In this document: piece after piece, positions 17,363 to 27,434 of the stretch
Layout: each line of letters opens with the position of its first letter
Position numbering within the stretch: the stretch's first letter is position 1
Assembly: GCF_000317305.3 (NCBI RefSeq)
Contig: NC_023036.2
Location: 3,596,001 to 3,660,000, forward strand
DNA: 64,000 nt
DNA from: Mycolicibacterium neoaurum VKM Ac-1815D
Lineage (GTDB): Bacteria > Actinomycetota > Actinomycetes > Mycobacteriales > Mycobacteriaceae
Reading direction: 5' to 3'
Program-made: the position numbers and the translations under genes
Notes under the pieces: generated by a model
The model's input: only the letters and a program-made list of their open reading frames with translations
What the model was told of the DNA's origin: nothing
Database searches by the model: none

Positions 17363-18145
17363 TCAGGACAGCGCCCGCGAGCTCTCGTAGAGGCAGATCG
17401 CCGCGGCGGCAGCCACATTGAGGCTCTCTGCGCCGCCCTTCATCGGGATCTGCACCCGGACATCGGCCGCGGCGGCCACCTCGCCGGGCAGTCCGTGGGC
17501 TTCCGAGCCGAACAGCCACGCTGTCGGCACGTCGAGGTCGAGGGTCGCCAGCGAGGCCTCGCCGTCCAGCGTCGTGGCCATCACCACCAGGCCGGCGTAG
17601 ACCAGATCCGATATCAACGCCAGTGTGTCGTCCGCGGACACCACCGGCACCGAGAAGATGCTGCCCGCCGATGCGCGTAGGCATTTCGCGTTGTACGGGT
17701 CGACGCTGTTACCGGCCAGGATCAGCGCGTCGGCGCCCATCGCGTCGGCGAGGCGGATCAAGGTACCGGCGTTACCCGGGTCCGAGGTTTCCACGGCGAC
17801 CGCCACCAGGCGCGGAGAACCGGCGAGCAGGTCGGTCAGTGACACCTCGGGAATGCGGCAGACCGCCACCAATCCGACGGGGCTCACGGTGTCCGACAGC
17901 GCTTTTGCGGCCTTGTCGGTCACGATGTGGGTCGGCGCGTCGCCCAGCAGAGACGCGAAGCGAACCGCCGCGTCCTCGGTGACGAACACCTCGGAAACGA
18001 CTCCGCGCCGCAACGCCGCCTCGACAAGGTTGGGTCCCTCGGCGAGAAAGCGTGCGGCGCGGCGACGTTCGACAGGTCGCTGCAGCTTGATCGCTGCGGC
18101 TACCCGATCTGCGCGCTCGGTGAGCGGCGTGGAGAAGCCACTCAT
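17363..18145 (-). CDS. tsnR: TrmH/SpoU-family rRNA (or tRNA) 2'-O-methyltransferase
   Basis: SPOUT-fold methyltransferase, 260 aa. The N-terminal L30e-like RNA-binding domain spans about 1-100. SPOUT motifs follow: motif 1 SDPGNAGTLIR with N125 and catalytic R131, motif 2 LFGSEAHGLP (211-220), motif 3 MKGGAESLNVAAA (235-247), which form the trefoil knot that binds S-adenosylmethionine. It follows rplT with 11 bases between and is the last gene of the infC operon. The symbol follows the mycobacterial naming; whether the target is 23S rRNA is not visible. Confidence 0.88.
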   Translation of the reverse strand: MSGFSTPLTERADRVAAAIKLQRPVERRRAARFLAEGPNLVEAALRRGVVSEVFVTEDAAVRFASLLGDAPTHIVTDKAAKALSDTVSPVGLVAVCRIPEVSLTDLLAGSPRLVAVAVETSDPGNAGTLIRLADAMGADALILAGNSVDPYNAKCLRASAGSIFSVPVVSADDTLALISDLVYAGLVVMATTLDGEASLATLDLDVPTAWLFGSEAHGLPGEVAAAADVRVQIPMKGGAESLNVAAAAAICLYESSRALS

Positions 18146-18156
18146 TCAGCGGTGTC

Positions 18157-18546
18157 TCAGGCGGCTTCGCCCGACGGCGCGTTGACATCCTCGGGCAGGG
18201 CCGCCTTGGCGACCTCGACCAGAGCGGTGAACGCGGCCGCGTCGCTGACGGCGATTTCGGCCAGGTTCTTGCGGTCCACCTCGACGCCCGCGGCCTTGAG
18301 ACCCTGGATCAGGCGGTTGTAGGTGATGTCGTTGGCGCGGGCCGCGGCGTTAATACGCGAGATCCACAGCTTGCGGAACTCACCCTTGCGCGCACGGCGG
18401 TCGCGGTAGGCGTAGGTGAGCGAGTGGAGCTGCTGCTCCTTTGCCTTGCGGTAGAGCCGCGAACGCTGTCCGCGATAGCCCTTGGACGCCTTGAGTACTG
18501 TGCGCCGCTTCTTCTGAGCGTTGACTGCGCGCTTCACGCGTGCCAT
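18157..18546 (-). CDS. rplT: 50S ribosomal protein L20
   Basis: 129 aa, strongly basic, with the family opening [15 protein letters not shown] and the conserved [16 protein letters not shown] region. It binds 23S rRNA early in 50S assembly. In other bacteria L20 also represses its own operon by binding the infC or rpmI leader. It lies 48 bases after rpmI. Confidence 0.98.
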   Translation of the reverse strand: MARVKRAVNAQKKRRTVLKASKGYRGQRSRLYRKAKEQQLHSLTYAYRDRRARKGEFRKLWISRINAAARANDITYNRLIQGLKAAGVEVDRKNLAEIAVSDAAAFTALVEVAKAALPEDVNAPSGEAA

Positions 18547-18594
18547 GAGAGTGTTCCTTGTCTTACGGGGTGAAAGTTGGTCGGTGAAGCGGTA

Positions 18595-18789
18595 TTAACC
18601 GTTCAGCAGCTTCTTGACGCGCTTGGTGTCGTTGGCGGCCACCACGGTGCGGCCGTCGAGGCGACGGGTCTGCTTGCTCGGCTTGTGCTCGAGCAGGTGG
18701 CGCTTACCGGCCTTCTGGCGGACGACCTTGCCGCTTCCGGTGACGCGGAAGCGCTTGGATGCGCCGCTGTGGGTCTTTGCCTTGGGCAT
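18595..18789 (-). CDS. rpmI: 50S ribosomal protein L35
   Basis: 64 aa basic protein beginning [20 protein letters not shown], the L35 signature. It starts 23 bases after the infC stop. The region between it and rplT shows nothing beyond a ribosome-binding site. Confidence 0.98.
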   Translation of the reverse strand: MPKAKTHSGASKRFRVTGSGKVVRQKAGKRHLLEHKPSKQTRRLDGRTVVAANDTKRVKKLLNG

Positions 18790-18812
18790 GTGTCCTCAGT
18801 TCGTGTGGTGGA

Positions 18813-19424
18813 TCAGTTCTGCGTGGGCTCTGCGGTATCTGCGGGGGGTGCCTCAGCAGCTGGGCGGCGCGTCGGCATATCGGCATCGTGGGCCGCCTTG
18901 GCGCGAGTCTTCGCACCACGGTGCGGCGCCAGCACCATCGTCATGTTGCGGCCATCCTGCTTGGCCGAGGTCTCGACGAAGCCGTAGTCGGCCACGTCGG
19001 CGCCGAGGCGCTGCAACAGTCGGTAGCCCAACTCGGGCCGGGACTGCTCGCGACCGCGGAACATGATGGTGACCTTGACCTTCGACCCGGCTTCGAGGAA
19101 GCGGACCACGTGGCCCTTCTTCGTCTCGTAGTCGTGGTCGTCGATCTTCGGCCGCAGCTTCTGTTCCTTGACGACGGTCTGTTGCTGGTTCTTGCGAGAC
19201 TCGCGTTCCTTGAGTGCCGTCTCATATTTGAACTTGCCGTAGTCCATGATCTTGCACACCGGAGGCTTGGCATCCGGGGCTACTTCGACTAGGTCGAGAT
19301 CGGCGTCGACGGCGACGCGGAGGGCATCTTCGATGCGAACAATGCCGACCTGTTCGCCATTGGGTCCGATCAGGCGGACTTCAGGTACGCGAATACGCTC
19401 GTTGATGCGGGTCTCAGTGCTGAT
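18813..19424 (-). CDS. infC: translation initiation factor IF-3 with an ATC start
   Basis: IF-3 keeps 30S and 50S apart and rejects initiation at wrong codons. 203 aa if begun at the ATC at 19424-19422, giving [19 protein letters not shown], exactly where mycobacterial IF-3 begins. AGGAGG lies four bases upstream of that codon, and no ATG, GTG or TTG is close. The in-frame ATG at 19499 would add 25 residues unlike any IF-3. The N domain (about 1-75), lysine-rich linker ([19 protein letters not shown]) and C domain are all present, plus a short actinobacterial tail. A rare start codon is the classic basis of IF-3 self-regulation. Confidence 0.93.
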   Translation of the reverse strand: MSTETRINERIRVPEVRLIGPNGEQVGIVRIEDALRVAVDADLDLVEVAPDAKPPVCKIMDYGKFKYETALKERESRKNQQQTVVKEQKLRPKIDDHDYETKKGHVVRFLEAGSKVKVTIMFRGREQSRPELGYRLLQRLGADVADYGFVETSAKQDGRNMTMVLAPHRGAKTRAKAAHDADMPTRRPAAEAPPADTAEPTQN

Positions 19425-19508
19425 GGGGCCTCCTACGTTGTCTTCTCGTGCCACGACCGTGTGGAACACCGGGTCAGTAGCGGAAGAACACCACGCCATC
19501 AGCAGAAA

Positions 19509-19595
19509 GGCCCTGCATATAGCAGGGCCCGATGCCGACCGATCACGGCTTTCGCCGTCTGCGTAACGCAGAACAGGGCATCCGCAGATGCCTGT
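19509..19595 (-). promoter_or_regulatory. structured infC leader with four hairpins
   Basis: Read in the direction of infC, four back-to-back stems occur. First is 19595-19573 (nine pairs with one bulge), second 19572-19558 (TCTGC/GCAGA), third 19558-19545 with a GAAA tetraloop on a five-pair stem. Fourth is 19529-19509, a perfect eight-pair GC-rich stem (GGCCCTGC) with a five-base loop, followed by TTTCTGC. The last resembles a weak intrinsic terminator about 85 bases before the ATC start. This looks like an attenuator or L20/IF-3 autoregulatory leader; the class is not one I recognise. Confidence 0.7.
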
Positions 19596-19694
19596 GACCG
19601 GACCGCTGGACCGGTATGGTCAGCGGTGGGAGCGGGACTCCACTTACTGTCCCTGGCGTTCGCCGGGACGGTCGATCATGCCACTCTATCAGGC

Positions 19695-20054
19695 ATGACC
19701 GACGATCAGAAAACCCAGTCCGCCGAAGACCCGCAGGTGAGAGAGCTCGCGGAAATCCCGGCCGTCGAGGTGATCACCCGTTCGGCCGTCATGTTGATGA
19801 GCGCGGCCGCCGAAAAGCTGGGTCTTGGGTCTGAAGACCCCGATGACAGTCCGCACCGCGACCTGGATGAAGCCCGCCGTCTGATCACCGCACTGGCCGG
19901 CCTGGTGACGGCCTCGGCGGAGTTCCTCGGGCTGCACGCCGGTCCCCTGCGCGACGGCCTCAAGAGCCTGCAACTGGCGTTCCGCGAGGCCAGCGCCGCA
20001 CCCGAGGAGCCGGGACACGGACCGGGTGAGAAGTACACCGGCCCGGTCTGGTGA
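19695..20054 (+). CDS. DUF1844 domain protein
   Basis: 119 aa, acidic, starting at the ATG at 19695 ([18 protein letters not shown]). The region [21 protein letters not shown] and the [18 protein letters not shown] helix match the DUF1844 pattern, a small helical family of unknown role. It is divergent from infC across about 270 bases that include the infC leader, a placement kept in mycobacteria. The frame upstream to 19461 is leader sequence, not coding. Confidence 0.8.
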   Translation: MTDDQKTQSAEDPQVRELAEIPAVEVITRSAVMLMSAAAEKLGLGSEDPDDSPHRDLDEARRLITALAGLVTASAEFLGLHAGPLRDGLKSLQLAFREASAAPEEPGHGPGEKYTGPVW

Positions 20055-20127
20055 TCCCGGCCTCGACACACCACCCGGAGCCCCCAGAATCACCCGTCCC
20101 GTCCGGTTAGCGCATATTCTCGCGCCC

Positions 20128-23100
20128 ATGACGGCCACCTCAGCTGTGCCCTCGCCCAATCCTGCGGCGACACCCCGCCGGCCATCGGGTTTCGCCTGGG
20201 TGCCCACCGCCGCGGGCTGGATCGTCGGGGTCATCGCCACACTGTCGTTGGTGGCGAGCATCTCGCCATTCGTCCGCGCGGTCATCCGGATACCACGCGA
20301 GTTCGTCAACGACTACATCTTCAACTTTCCCGACACCAGCTTCGCGTGGGCATTCGTGCTGGCGTTGCTGGCCGCTGCGCTGGCCGCCCGCAAGAGCATC
20401 GCGTGGTGGATCCTGGTGCTCTACATGGTCAGTGCCGCGGCACTGAACGTCGCCGACCTGGTGACCGGCGACGAGACGGTCATGGAGGACATCGGCGAGA
20501 TCGTCGGCCTGGTGTTCCACCTGGCAGCGATCGGCTTCCTGGTGCTGGCGCGTCACGAGTTCTGGGCCAAGGTCCGGCGCGGTGCGCTGATCAAGGCGGT
20601 GGGCACGCTGGTGGCCGGGATGGCGGTGGGCATCCTGATCGGCTGGGGCCTGCTCGAACTGTTCCCCGGTTCGTTGGAGCCCGACTACCGGCTCGGTTAC
20701 GCCGCCAACCGGGTGGTCGCGTTCTCGGGAGTCGACGCCGAGGTCTTCGACGGTCAGCACCCCGGCGTTCTCGTGCGGGCACTGCTCGGCCTCTTCGGCG
20801 CGCTGGCACTGATGGTCGCGGCCATCGTGCTGTTCCGCTCTCAGCGGGCGACCAATGCGCTGACCGGTGAAGACGAGTCCGCCATCCGCGGCCTTCTCGA
20901 GCTGTACGGCAAGAACGACTCGCTCGGATACTTCGCGACGCGGCGCGACAAATCGGTGGTCTTCGCGCCCAACGGCCGCGCCGCCATCACCTACCGGGTG
21001 GAGGTCGGGGTCTGTCTGGCCAGCGGTGACCCGGTCGGCGATCCGCGGGCCTGGCCCGCGGCCATCGCGGCCTGGCTCAAGCTGTGCGAGTCCTACGGGT
21101 GGGCACCCGGCGTGATGGGCGCCAGCGCCACCGCCGCCCAGGCGTTCCGCGAGGCCGGGCTCAACGCCGTGGAACTCGGCGACGAAGCGATCCTTTACCC
21201 CGACCGGTTCAGACTCTCGGGGCCGGACATGAAACCCGTGCGCCAGGCGGTGACCCGCGCGCGCCGGGCCGGGCTGACGGTACGCATCCGCAGGCACCGT
21301 GATCTCACCGCCGACGCGATGGCCATGGTGATCGCCAGGGCCGACGAATGGCGCGACACCGAAACCGAGCGCGGCTTCTCGATGGCGCTCGGGCGGCTCG
21401 GCGATCCGGCCGACGGTGACTGCCTACTGGTCGAGGCGGTATCCGAGGGCGCGGCGGACGGCTCCGAGGATCAGGTCGTCGCCATGCTGTCGTTGGTGCC
21501 CTGGGGCGCCAACGGCGCGTCCCTGGACGTCATGCGCCGTTCGCCGCAGTCGCCCAACGGCACCATCGAGCTGATGGTCAGCGAACTGTGCCTGCAGGCA
21601 GAGGACCTGGGGGTCACCCGGATCTCACTGAACTTCGCGATGTTCCGGTCCGCGTTCGAACAAGGTGCCCAGCTCGGTGCCGGGCCGGTGGCCCGGCTCT
21701 GGCGCGCGCTGCTGGTGTTCTTCTCCCGCTGGTGGCAACTGGAGACGCTGTACCGGTCCAACATGAAGTACCAGCCGGAGTGGGTGCCGCGGTACGCCTG
21801 TTACGAAGAGACCCGCGAGATCCCGCGTGTCGGAGTGGCCTCGGTGATCGCGGAGGGCTTCCTGGTCCTGCCCTTCTCGCGGCGCAAGGAACACACCGGC
21901 GAACATGTCGCCGCGCCGAAAGCTCTGGTGGACAGCGGCGTCCTGCACGAAGACGGCAGTGCGCCCGATGCGAGCCCATTGGCCGACGACCTGCCCGGCG
22001 GGCGGGAGAACCGGTTGCCCGAGCAGGTTCGGGTCCGGATGGCGAAGCTGAAGTCCCTGCAGGACAGCGGGATCGATGCCTACCCGGTCGGCGAAGCGCC
22101 CAGCCACACGGTGGCCCAGGCGTTGGCGACCACGGCTCCCGACGAGACCGTCACGGTGGCGGGGCGGATCCTGCGGCTACGCGACTACGGCGGCGTGCTG
22201 TTCGTCCAGCTTCGGGACTGGTCGGCCGAAGTGCAGTTGCTGCTCGACGATTCGCGACTGATCCAGGGGCGCAACGCCGATTTCACCGCGGCGATCGACC
22301 TCGGCGATCTGATCGAGGTCACCGGAACCATGGGGCACAGCCGCAACGGGACACCATCGCTGTTGGTGACCCGATGGCGCCTGATCGGTAAATGCCTGCG
22401 CCCCCTGCCCGACAAGTGGAAGGGTCTGACCGACCCGGAGGCCCGGGTGCGCACCCGCTACGTGGACCTGGCCATCAACACCGATGCGCGGGATCTGATC
22501 ACCGCGCGCAGCCGGATCCTGCATGCCATCCGGGAGACGTTGGTCGGCAAGGGCTTTCTCGAGGTGGAGACACCGATCCTGCAGCAGATCCACGGCGGCG
22601 CGAACGCCCGCCCGTTCATCACCCACATCAATGCCTACGATCTGGACCTGTACCTGCGGATCGCGCCCGAGTTGTACCTCAAGCGGCTGTGCGTGGGTGG
22701 TGTGGAGCGCGTCTTCGAGCTGGGTCGTGCGTTCCGCAACGAGGGGGTGGACTTCAGCCACAATCCCGAGTTCACGCTGCTGGAGGCGTACCAGGCGCAT
22801 GCCGATTACAACGTCTGGATGCACGGTTGCCGTGAACTGATCCAGAACGCCGCGCAGGCCGCCAACGGGTCGCAGGTCGTGCTGCGCCCCGGCGCCAACG
22901 GCGCGCTGGAGGCGGTCGACATCTCCGGGGACTGGCCGGTCAAGACGGTGCACGGTGCGGTGTCCGAGGCGCTCGGCACTGAGATCGGCCCCGACACCGA
23001 CCTGCAGACACTGCGTCGGTTGTGCGATGGCGCCGGGGTGCCGTACCTGACGCACTGGGATGCCGGTGCGGTGGTGCTGGAACTCTACGAACGACTGGTC

Positions 23101-23472
23101 GAAGGTCAGACCGAGCACCCGACGTTCTACAAGGACTTCCCCACCTCGGTGTCACCGCTGACACGGCCGCACCGCAGCATTCCCGGGGTGGCCGAACGGT
23201 GGGACCTGGTTGCCTGGGGGGTCGAGTTGGGCACCGCCTACAGCGAACTCACCGACCCGGTCGAGCAGCGGCGCCGCCTGCAGGAGCAGTCGCTGTTGGC
23301 CGCCGGCGGAGATCCCGAGGCGATGGAACTCGACGAGGACTTCCTGCAAGCGCTCGAATACGCGATGCCACCGACCGGCGGCCTCGGTGTGGGTGTCGAC
23401 CGGGTGGTGATGCTGATCACCGGGCGCAGCATTCGGGAGACCTTGCCGTTCCCACTGGCCAAGCCGCGCTGA
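20128..23472 (+). CDS. lysX: LysX: lysyl-phosphatidylglycerol synthase fused to lysyl-tRNA synthetase
   Basis: Two-function membrane enzyme, 1114 aa. The N-terminal third has about six hydrophobic helices (25-225) followed by an MprF-like DUF2156 transferase domain (about 250-600). The C-terminal half is a class II lysyl-tRNA synthetase: OB fold ([18 protein letters not shown], about 675-780), motif 2 near 860 ([15 protein letters not shown]) and motif 3 near 1087 ([15 protein letters not shown]). It charges lysine and transfers it to phosphatidylglycerol, lowering surface charge and giving resistance to cationic peptides. The ATG at 20128 fits the family; the frame upstream overlaps the DUF1844 gene. 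Confidence 0.95.
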   Translation: MTATSAVPSPNPAATPRRPSGFAWVPTAAGWIVGVIATLSLVASISPFVRAVIRIPREFVNDYIFNFPDTSFAWAFVLALLAAALAARKSIAWWILVLYMVSAAALNVADLVTGDETVMEDIGEIVGLVFHLAAIGFLVLARHEFWAKVRRGALIKAVGTLVAGMAVGILIGWGLLELFPGSLEPDYRLGYAANRVVAFSGVDAEVFDGQHPGVLVRALLGLFGALALMVAAIVLFRSQRATNALTGEDESAIRGLLELYGKNDSLGYFATRRDKSVVFAPNGRAAITYRVEVGVCLASGDPVGDPRAWPAAIAAWLKLCESYGWAPGVMGASATAAQAFREAGLNAVELGDEAILYPDRFRLSGPDMKPVRQAVTRARRAGLTVRIRRHRDLTADAMAMVIARADEWRDTETERGFSMALGRLGDPADGDCLLVEAVSEGAADGSEDQVVAMLSLVPWGANGASLDVMRRSPQSPNGTIELMVSELCLQAEDLGVTRISLNFAMFRSAFEQGAQLGAGPVARLWRALLVFFSRWWQLETLYRSNMKYQPEWVPRYACYEETREIPRVGVASVIAEGFLVLPFSRRKEHTGEHVAAPKALVDSGVLHEDGSAPDASPLADDLPGGRENRLPEQVRVRMAKLKSLQDSGIDAYPVGEAPSHTVAQALATTAPDETVTVAGRILRLRDYGGVLFVQLRDWSAEVQLLLDDSRLIQGRNADFTAAIDLGDLIEVTGTMGHSRNGTPSLLVTRWRLIGKCLRPLPDKWKGLTDPEARVRTRYVDLAINTDARDLITARSRILHAIRETLVGKGFLEVETPILQQIHGGANARPFITHINAYDLDLYLRIAPELYLKRLCVGGVERVFELGRAFRNEGVDFSHNPEFTLLEAYQAHADYNVWMHGCRELIQNAAQAANGSQVVLRPGANGALEAVDISGDWPVKTVHGAVSEALGTEIGPDTDLQTLRRLCDGAGVPYLTHWDAGAVVLELYERLVEGQTEHPTFYKDFPTSVSPLTRPHRSIPGVAERWDLVAWGVELGTAYSELTDPVEQRRRLQEQSLLAAGGDPEAMELDEDFLQALEYAMPPTGGLGVGVDRVVMLITGRSIRETLPFPLAKPR

Positions 23473-23517
23473 GGGGTTCACAGCTACTTTCCAGCCAAGC
23501 CCGTCAACATAGGAGGC

Positions 23518-24990
23518 GTGACCCATCCGACGCTGATGTCGCTCACCCACGGTTCGGTACCGACGACGATCCAAATCGTCACCGGCACCATCGTGTTGAT
23601 CGCACTCCGCAAGCAGCGCCCGCGCGTACTGATCGCCGCGGCCGCCGTCGGCCTCGCCGCGATCCTCGCGACCAACTGGTACATCAACAGCCAAGGTCTG
23701 GCCGATGAACCCGCGCCACCGGCGCTGTGGATCTGGGTGGGGACAACCGGATTCGCCTGCTGCGCCCTGCTTGCCGGCTGGCGCGGCGCCCGGTTCCTGC
23801 GCCGGGCCGCGATGTTCAGCGCCGTTCCGCTCTGCGCCGTCTGTGTGGCATTGGCCGTCAACGTCTGGACGGGCTACTTCCCCACCGTCGGTTCGGCCTG
23901 GGGCCAACTGACCGACGAACCACTGCCCGACCAGACCGACCTGGCCACGCTGACCGCCTACCACATCGGACATTCCCTGCCGCCCAAGGGATCCCTGATC
24001 GCCGTGGACACCGGCAATGCCAACTCTGGTTTCAAACACCGCGGTGAGCTGGTCTATCTACCGCCGGCCTGGTTCGCCTCGAATCCACCACCACGGCTGC
24101 CCGCGGTGATGATGATCGGCGGCGAGCTGAACACGCCCGAAGACTGGGCGCGGGCCGGCGCGGCGGTGCAGACCGCCGACAACTTCGCCGCCCAGCACCA
24201 CGGGAACGCTCCGGTGCTGGTGTTCGCCGATGTGGCCGGTGCGTTCAGCAACGACACCGAATGTGTCAACGGAGTTCGCGGAAACGTCGCCGACCACCTC
24301 ACCAAGGATGTTGTGCCGTTTGTGATCTCGAAGTTCGGGGTGAGCGCCGACCCGGCGAACTGGGGTGTGGCCGGCTTCTCGATGGGCGGCACCTGCGCGG
24401 TGAACCTCGTCACCATGCACCCTGACCACTTCTCCAGCTTCGTCGACATCGCCGGTGATATCGCGCCGAACACCGGCAACCGGGAACAGACCATCGATCG
24501 CCTCTTCGGCGGCAACGCAGCCGCCTACGACGAGTTCGATCCGGTAACAGTGATGACCCGGCACGGACAGTATTCCGGGGTGTCCGGCTGGTTCGCGATC
24601 AACGGTGCGGGTGTCTCGCCGCCACCGCCGCAGGCCGGTGCCGCCAAGACACTGTGCGATGTGGGTACCGCCCACGGTATCGAGTGCGGCATCGTCACCC
24701 GACCCGGAAACCACGACTGGGCCTACGCCGGTTCGGCCCTTGCCGAGGCGTTGCCGTGGCTGGCGGCCAAGGTGCACACCCCCGAGGTCGCCCCGGTTGC
24801 GATACCCACCGGTGCGCCGGCACCCGCCGCGGCGCCGAGCGGTCCCGCTCCCGCGGCGCCGGTCGCACCCGCTGCCCCGGTCCCGGCGCCCCCGCCAGGT
24901 CCACCCGCACCGCTACCGGCGATGCCGATGCACACCGCACCCGCGGTTCCGGCGGTGCAGCCGGTGGCCAACCATCGGGCCGCTCAGTAA
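23518..24990 (+). CDS. membrane-anchored alpha/beta-hydrolase (esterase family)
   Basis: 490 aa with a GTG start. Four hydrophobic helices (about 15-35, 37-53, 65-85, 97-117) precede an esterase-D/antigen-85-like hydrolase domain. The nucleophile elbow is GFSMGG with S288, and the histidine is H399 in GNHDWAY. A proline/alanine-rich tail (about 420-490) follows, typical of mycobacterial cell-wall proteins. The hydrolase part probably faces outside. It resembles M. tuberculosis Rv1639c, also next to lysX. It overlaps the convergent gene at 24984 by seven bases. Acyl-transfer to envelope lipids is possible but unproven. Confidence 0.82.
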   Translation: MTHPTLMSLTHGSVPTTIQIVTGTIVLIALRKQRPRVLIAAAAVGLAAILATNWYINSQGLADEPAPPALWIWVGTTGFACCALLAGWRGARFLRRAAMFSAVPLCAVCVALAVNVWTGYFPTVGSAWGQLTDEPLPDQTDLATLTAYHIGHSLPPKGSLIAVDTGNANSGFKHRGELVYLPPAWFASNPPPRLPAVMMIGGELNTPEDWARAGAAVQTADNFAAQHHGNAPVLVFADVAGAFSNDTECVNGVRGNVADHLTKDVVPFVISKFGVSADPANWGVAGFSMGGTCAVNLVTMHPDHFSSFVDIAGDIAPNTGNREQTIDRLFGGNAAAYDEFDPVTVMTRHGQYSGVSGWFAINGAGVSPPPPQAGAAKTLCDVGTAHGIECGIVTRPGNHDWAYAGSALAEALPWLAAKVHTPEVAPVAIPTGAPAPAAAPSGPAPAAPVAPAAPVPAPPPGPPAPLPAMPMHTAPAVPAVQPVANHRAAQ

Positions 24991-26042
24991 TCGCTCTCTG
25001 CGGCCAGCACCTCGGCAAGGAAGGCATCAGGAGCGCCACCCCGTAACCGACCCCGCACGAATGCCCGAATTCGGTCCCTGGCGGCGCGGTCCTCGGTAGC
25101 CGGGCCACCCACGGTGAGCGACGCGGCACTCCAGTCGTGGTTCCACGCGGCAGGCTCGGCGATCGCCAACTCGACGGTGGCGGTGCCATCGGCGGCCAGC
25201 ACCGCGTCGGCGGTGATCCCATCGCTGCGAAACCGCACGGCAATGCCGTCGGAGGGAGCCGTGACCGCGGCGCGCACGGTCAGGACGACCCGGCCCGCAC
25301 CGTCGGCGTGCACCGCCCAGTCGACGGTGTCCTCGGCCGCGTCGAACACCGACGGTGGCACCGCACCCCAACTGATCGATGCGGTCCCGCCGGCGATGGA
25401 CGCCTGCGCCACCGTGCCGACTCCCCCGGCGGCCAACGCATAGTCATCGCGTCGACCCGGTATCGGGACATCGGCCGGATCCGGCAGATCCATCAGTTCG
25501 GCGCAGGATTGCAGAAGTTCGGTGATGCGGGGGTCGGCCGAACTGCCGAGACCGGCGAGTGCGGCCCGGTGGGGACGCAGCAGCTCCTCGACATCGCTGT
25601 CGAAGGTGTCCTCGACGAAGAAGTCCTGGGCGGCCGCCGTCAGGGTCGCGATCTCCGCATCCAGCACCACGGCATCGAGTCCGACGATCGAGTCGCGCAT
25701 GCTCGCCGGCCACCATCGACGCAGCCAGTGCCCCAACGCCAACCGCCGCAGCGGGGCCAGCGCCTCGACGGCCAGCGCCACCCCCGGAACATCGATGACC
25801 GCGGACGGCTCCGGCACCGCGTCGCCGACGGCGGCCGCCAGTGCGACGTGCCCGGACGCACCGACCACCCGCCACAGCCAATCTGCCGCACCGATATCGG
25901 TGAAGGTCAAGTGAACGGGAGCCGCGGGATCATCGACCGTCCAGGCCAACACGGCGCCCGTGACCTCGAGCACCGCCACCGCGGGCGGCTCGGCCGGCGC
26001 ACCACCGGTCGTCCAGAGACCATCCTGAGCAACCAGCTTCAT
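24984..26042 (-). CDS. unrecognised protein of the CHAT/TPR cassette (352 aa)
   Basis: I do not recognise this family. From the ATG at 26042 the protein is acidic and alanine/valine-rich without membrane segments. Residues 1-110 look beta-rich, 110-215 helical (DFFVEDTFDSDVEELLRPH). Residues 230-320 look like a beta sandwich (VHADGAGRVVLTVRAAV, GTATVELAIAEP), and the end is helical. Two tryptophan pairs (RRWW, ADWLWRVV) stand out. The start overlaps the upstream gene's stop as ATGA, so the two are made together. Confidence 0.75.
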   Translation of the reverse strand: MKLVAQDGLWTTGGAPAEPPAVAVLEVTGAVLAWTVDDPAAPVHLTFTDIGAADWLWRVVGASGHVALAAAVGDAVPEPSAVIDVPGVALAVEALAPLRRLALGHWLRRWWPASMRDSIVGLDAVVLDAEIATLTAAAQDFFVEDTFDSDVEELLRPHRAALAGLGSSADPRITELLQSCAELMDLPDPADVPIPGRRDDYALAAGGVGTVAQASIAGGTASISWGAVPPSVFDAAEDTVDWAVHADGAGRVVLTVRAAVTAPSDGIAVRFRSDGITADAVLAADGTATVELAIAEPAAWNHDWSAASLTVGGPATEDRAARDRIRAFVRGRLRGGAPDAFLAEVLAAESDY

Positions 26043-27367
26043 CGGGTGGCCTCCAGTTGCAGCATCGATTTGATGCGCTGCCGGTGGTCGAGGCTGACCG
26101 ACCGGGCCACCCCCTCCAGCAACGCACGCATCTCCTCGACGTCCCGGCAGCTCTCCTGCCACACATCCCGGCCGTGCAGACGCGCCCACAACCTGCTCAG
26201 GTAGGGCCGGGCGAAGGCAGCAAGGTCCTCGGTGACCTGCTGTTGGCGCGGATGCAGCACCTCACCGGCGGCCAGGAGCCGACGTGCGTGCAACACGTAG
26301 GCCTCCTTGCGCAGCCGCGCCTGGATCCGGGCCGCCAATGGGTAGCGCGGCATCGTCGCCTCCCGCAACGGTGCCAGCTCGACAGCCACCTCGATGCCGG
26401 CAACCAGCGCGGCTTGGATGTCTTCGGCCAGCAGGCCCCACGGGGCACACGCCCGGTCGACCTCTTCGGCGAGCAGCAGCGGCACATCCGGAAGCTCGTC
26501 ACGATCCATTGCCCGCCGCAGCGTGGCCCGCACCCGGTCGGAGACACTGCGGTCCAGCGGCCGGTCGGTTTCGCCACCGCCGGTGATCGGGGGCGGCGGC
26601 TGCGGCACCGTCGAGCTGAGGCCGATCGCGGTCAGTGACCACGGCAGGTCGGGTTCCGCACAGTGGGCCCGGGCGCCGAGATTATAAGGCGTCGCATCGG
26701 ACACAAGAGCCTCCCAGACACGTTGTCTGGCAGCAGATTCGCCATGTGTCACCGCATCGCCCAGGACCGTTGCCAACCCGGCAAGAAACGGGCCGGTGAT
26801 GGCCGGCGACGGCGTCACGTCGGCCCAACTGCGCTCCACCTGGACCGCCAGTGCCCGGACGGTCGGTTCGTCGGCGATATGACGGTTGAGCACCTCGATG
26901 GCGTTACGGTCGCGGTCGTCGTGCAGACCACGCAACACACTCACCGCGGTATCTGAATCACCTTGAACTGGAGCACCTTTGGTGACAGCAAGCTCGAAAC
27001 ACACCGGGAAGTACAACTCTTGGGCATTACCGGTGGTCAATCGCAGCTTGCGTCGGTGCGTCTTGAGCACGGTGAACCATTCGGCAGCGGCGCACAGCGC
27101 CACGGAATGGTCAAGTATCGCCCGGTGCATCTGCTGGGCCACCGCGCCGGAGACCACCGGGGCGGAGAACTGGGGATTGGACCGCAAACGCAATACCAGC
27201 GGATCGAGAATGCGTTTGACGGTACGACTCAGCGGGCCGCCGTCCGCGGTGCTGAGCACCTCCACGCCGGGCCCGATCGCCCGCCAGGCGCGATCGATGA
27301 CGGCACGCCGCGGATACGCGGGCGTGACATCGGCGACCCGTGGCGTCGTCTCGGGCACGGTGCTCAC
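26039..27367 (-). CDS. unrecognised helical protein of the CHAT/TPR cassette (442 aa)
   Basis: Family not recognised. The chosen start is the GTG at 27367 (STVPETTPRVADVTP), giving 442 aa; the open frame goes on to 27880 but then covers the opposite-strand gene at 27435. It is mainly helical and arginine-rich, with no membrane segment and no nucleotide-binding motif. A polyproline stretch with GGG (VPQPPPPITGGGE, about 255-268) divides two helical halves. Such a linker in a regulatory protein could join a sensor and a partner-binding part. It is coupled to the next gene by ATGA. Confidence 0.72.
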   Translation of the reverse strand: MSTVPETTPRVADVTPAYPRRAVIDRAWRAIGPGVEVLSTADGGPLSRTVKRILDPLVLRLRSNPQFSAPVVSGAVAQQMHRAILDHSVALCAAAEWFTVLKTHRRKLRLTTGNAQELYFPVCFELAVTKGAPVQGDSDTAVSVLRGLHDDRDRNAIEVLNRHIADEPTVRALAVQVERSWADVTPSPAITGPFLAGLATVLGDAVTHGESAARQRVWEALVSDATPYNLGARAHCAEPDLPWSLTAIGLSSTVPQPPPPITGGGETDRPLDRSVSDRVRATLRRAMDRDELPDVPLLLAEEVDRACAPWGLLAEDIQAALVAGIEVAVELAPLREATMPRYPLAARIQARLRKEAYVLHARRLLAAGEVLHPRQQQVTEDLAAFARPYLSRLWARLHGRDVWQESCRDVEEMRALLEGVARSVSLDHRQRIKSMLQLEATR

Positions 27368-27434
27368 TCGATCAGGATAGGCACGGCAGAAAAGTTGGGT
27401 TCGGTAGCGCCGCCACGGGGCGAACCTGGACCTC

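Noticed and set aside
19425..19499. ATG start for infC at 19499
   Set aside because: Adds 25 residues absent from IF-3 proteins; the ATC with AGGAGG fits homology.
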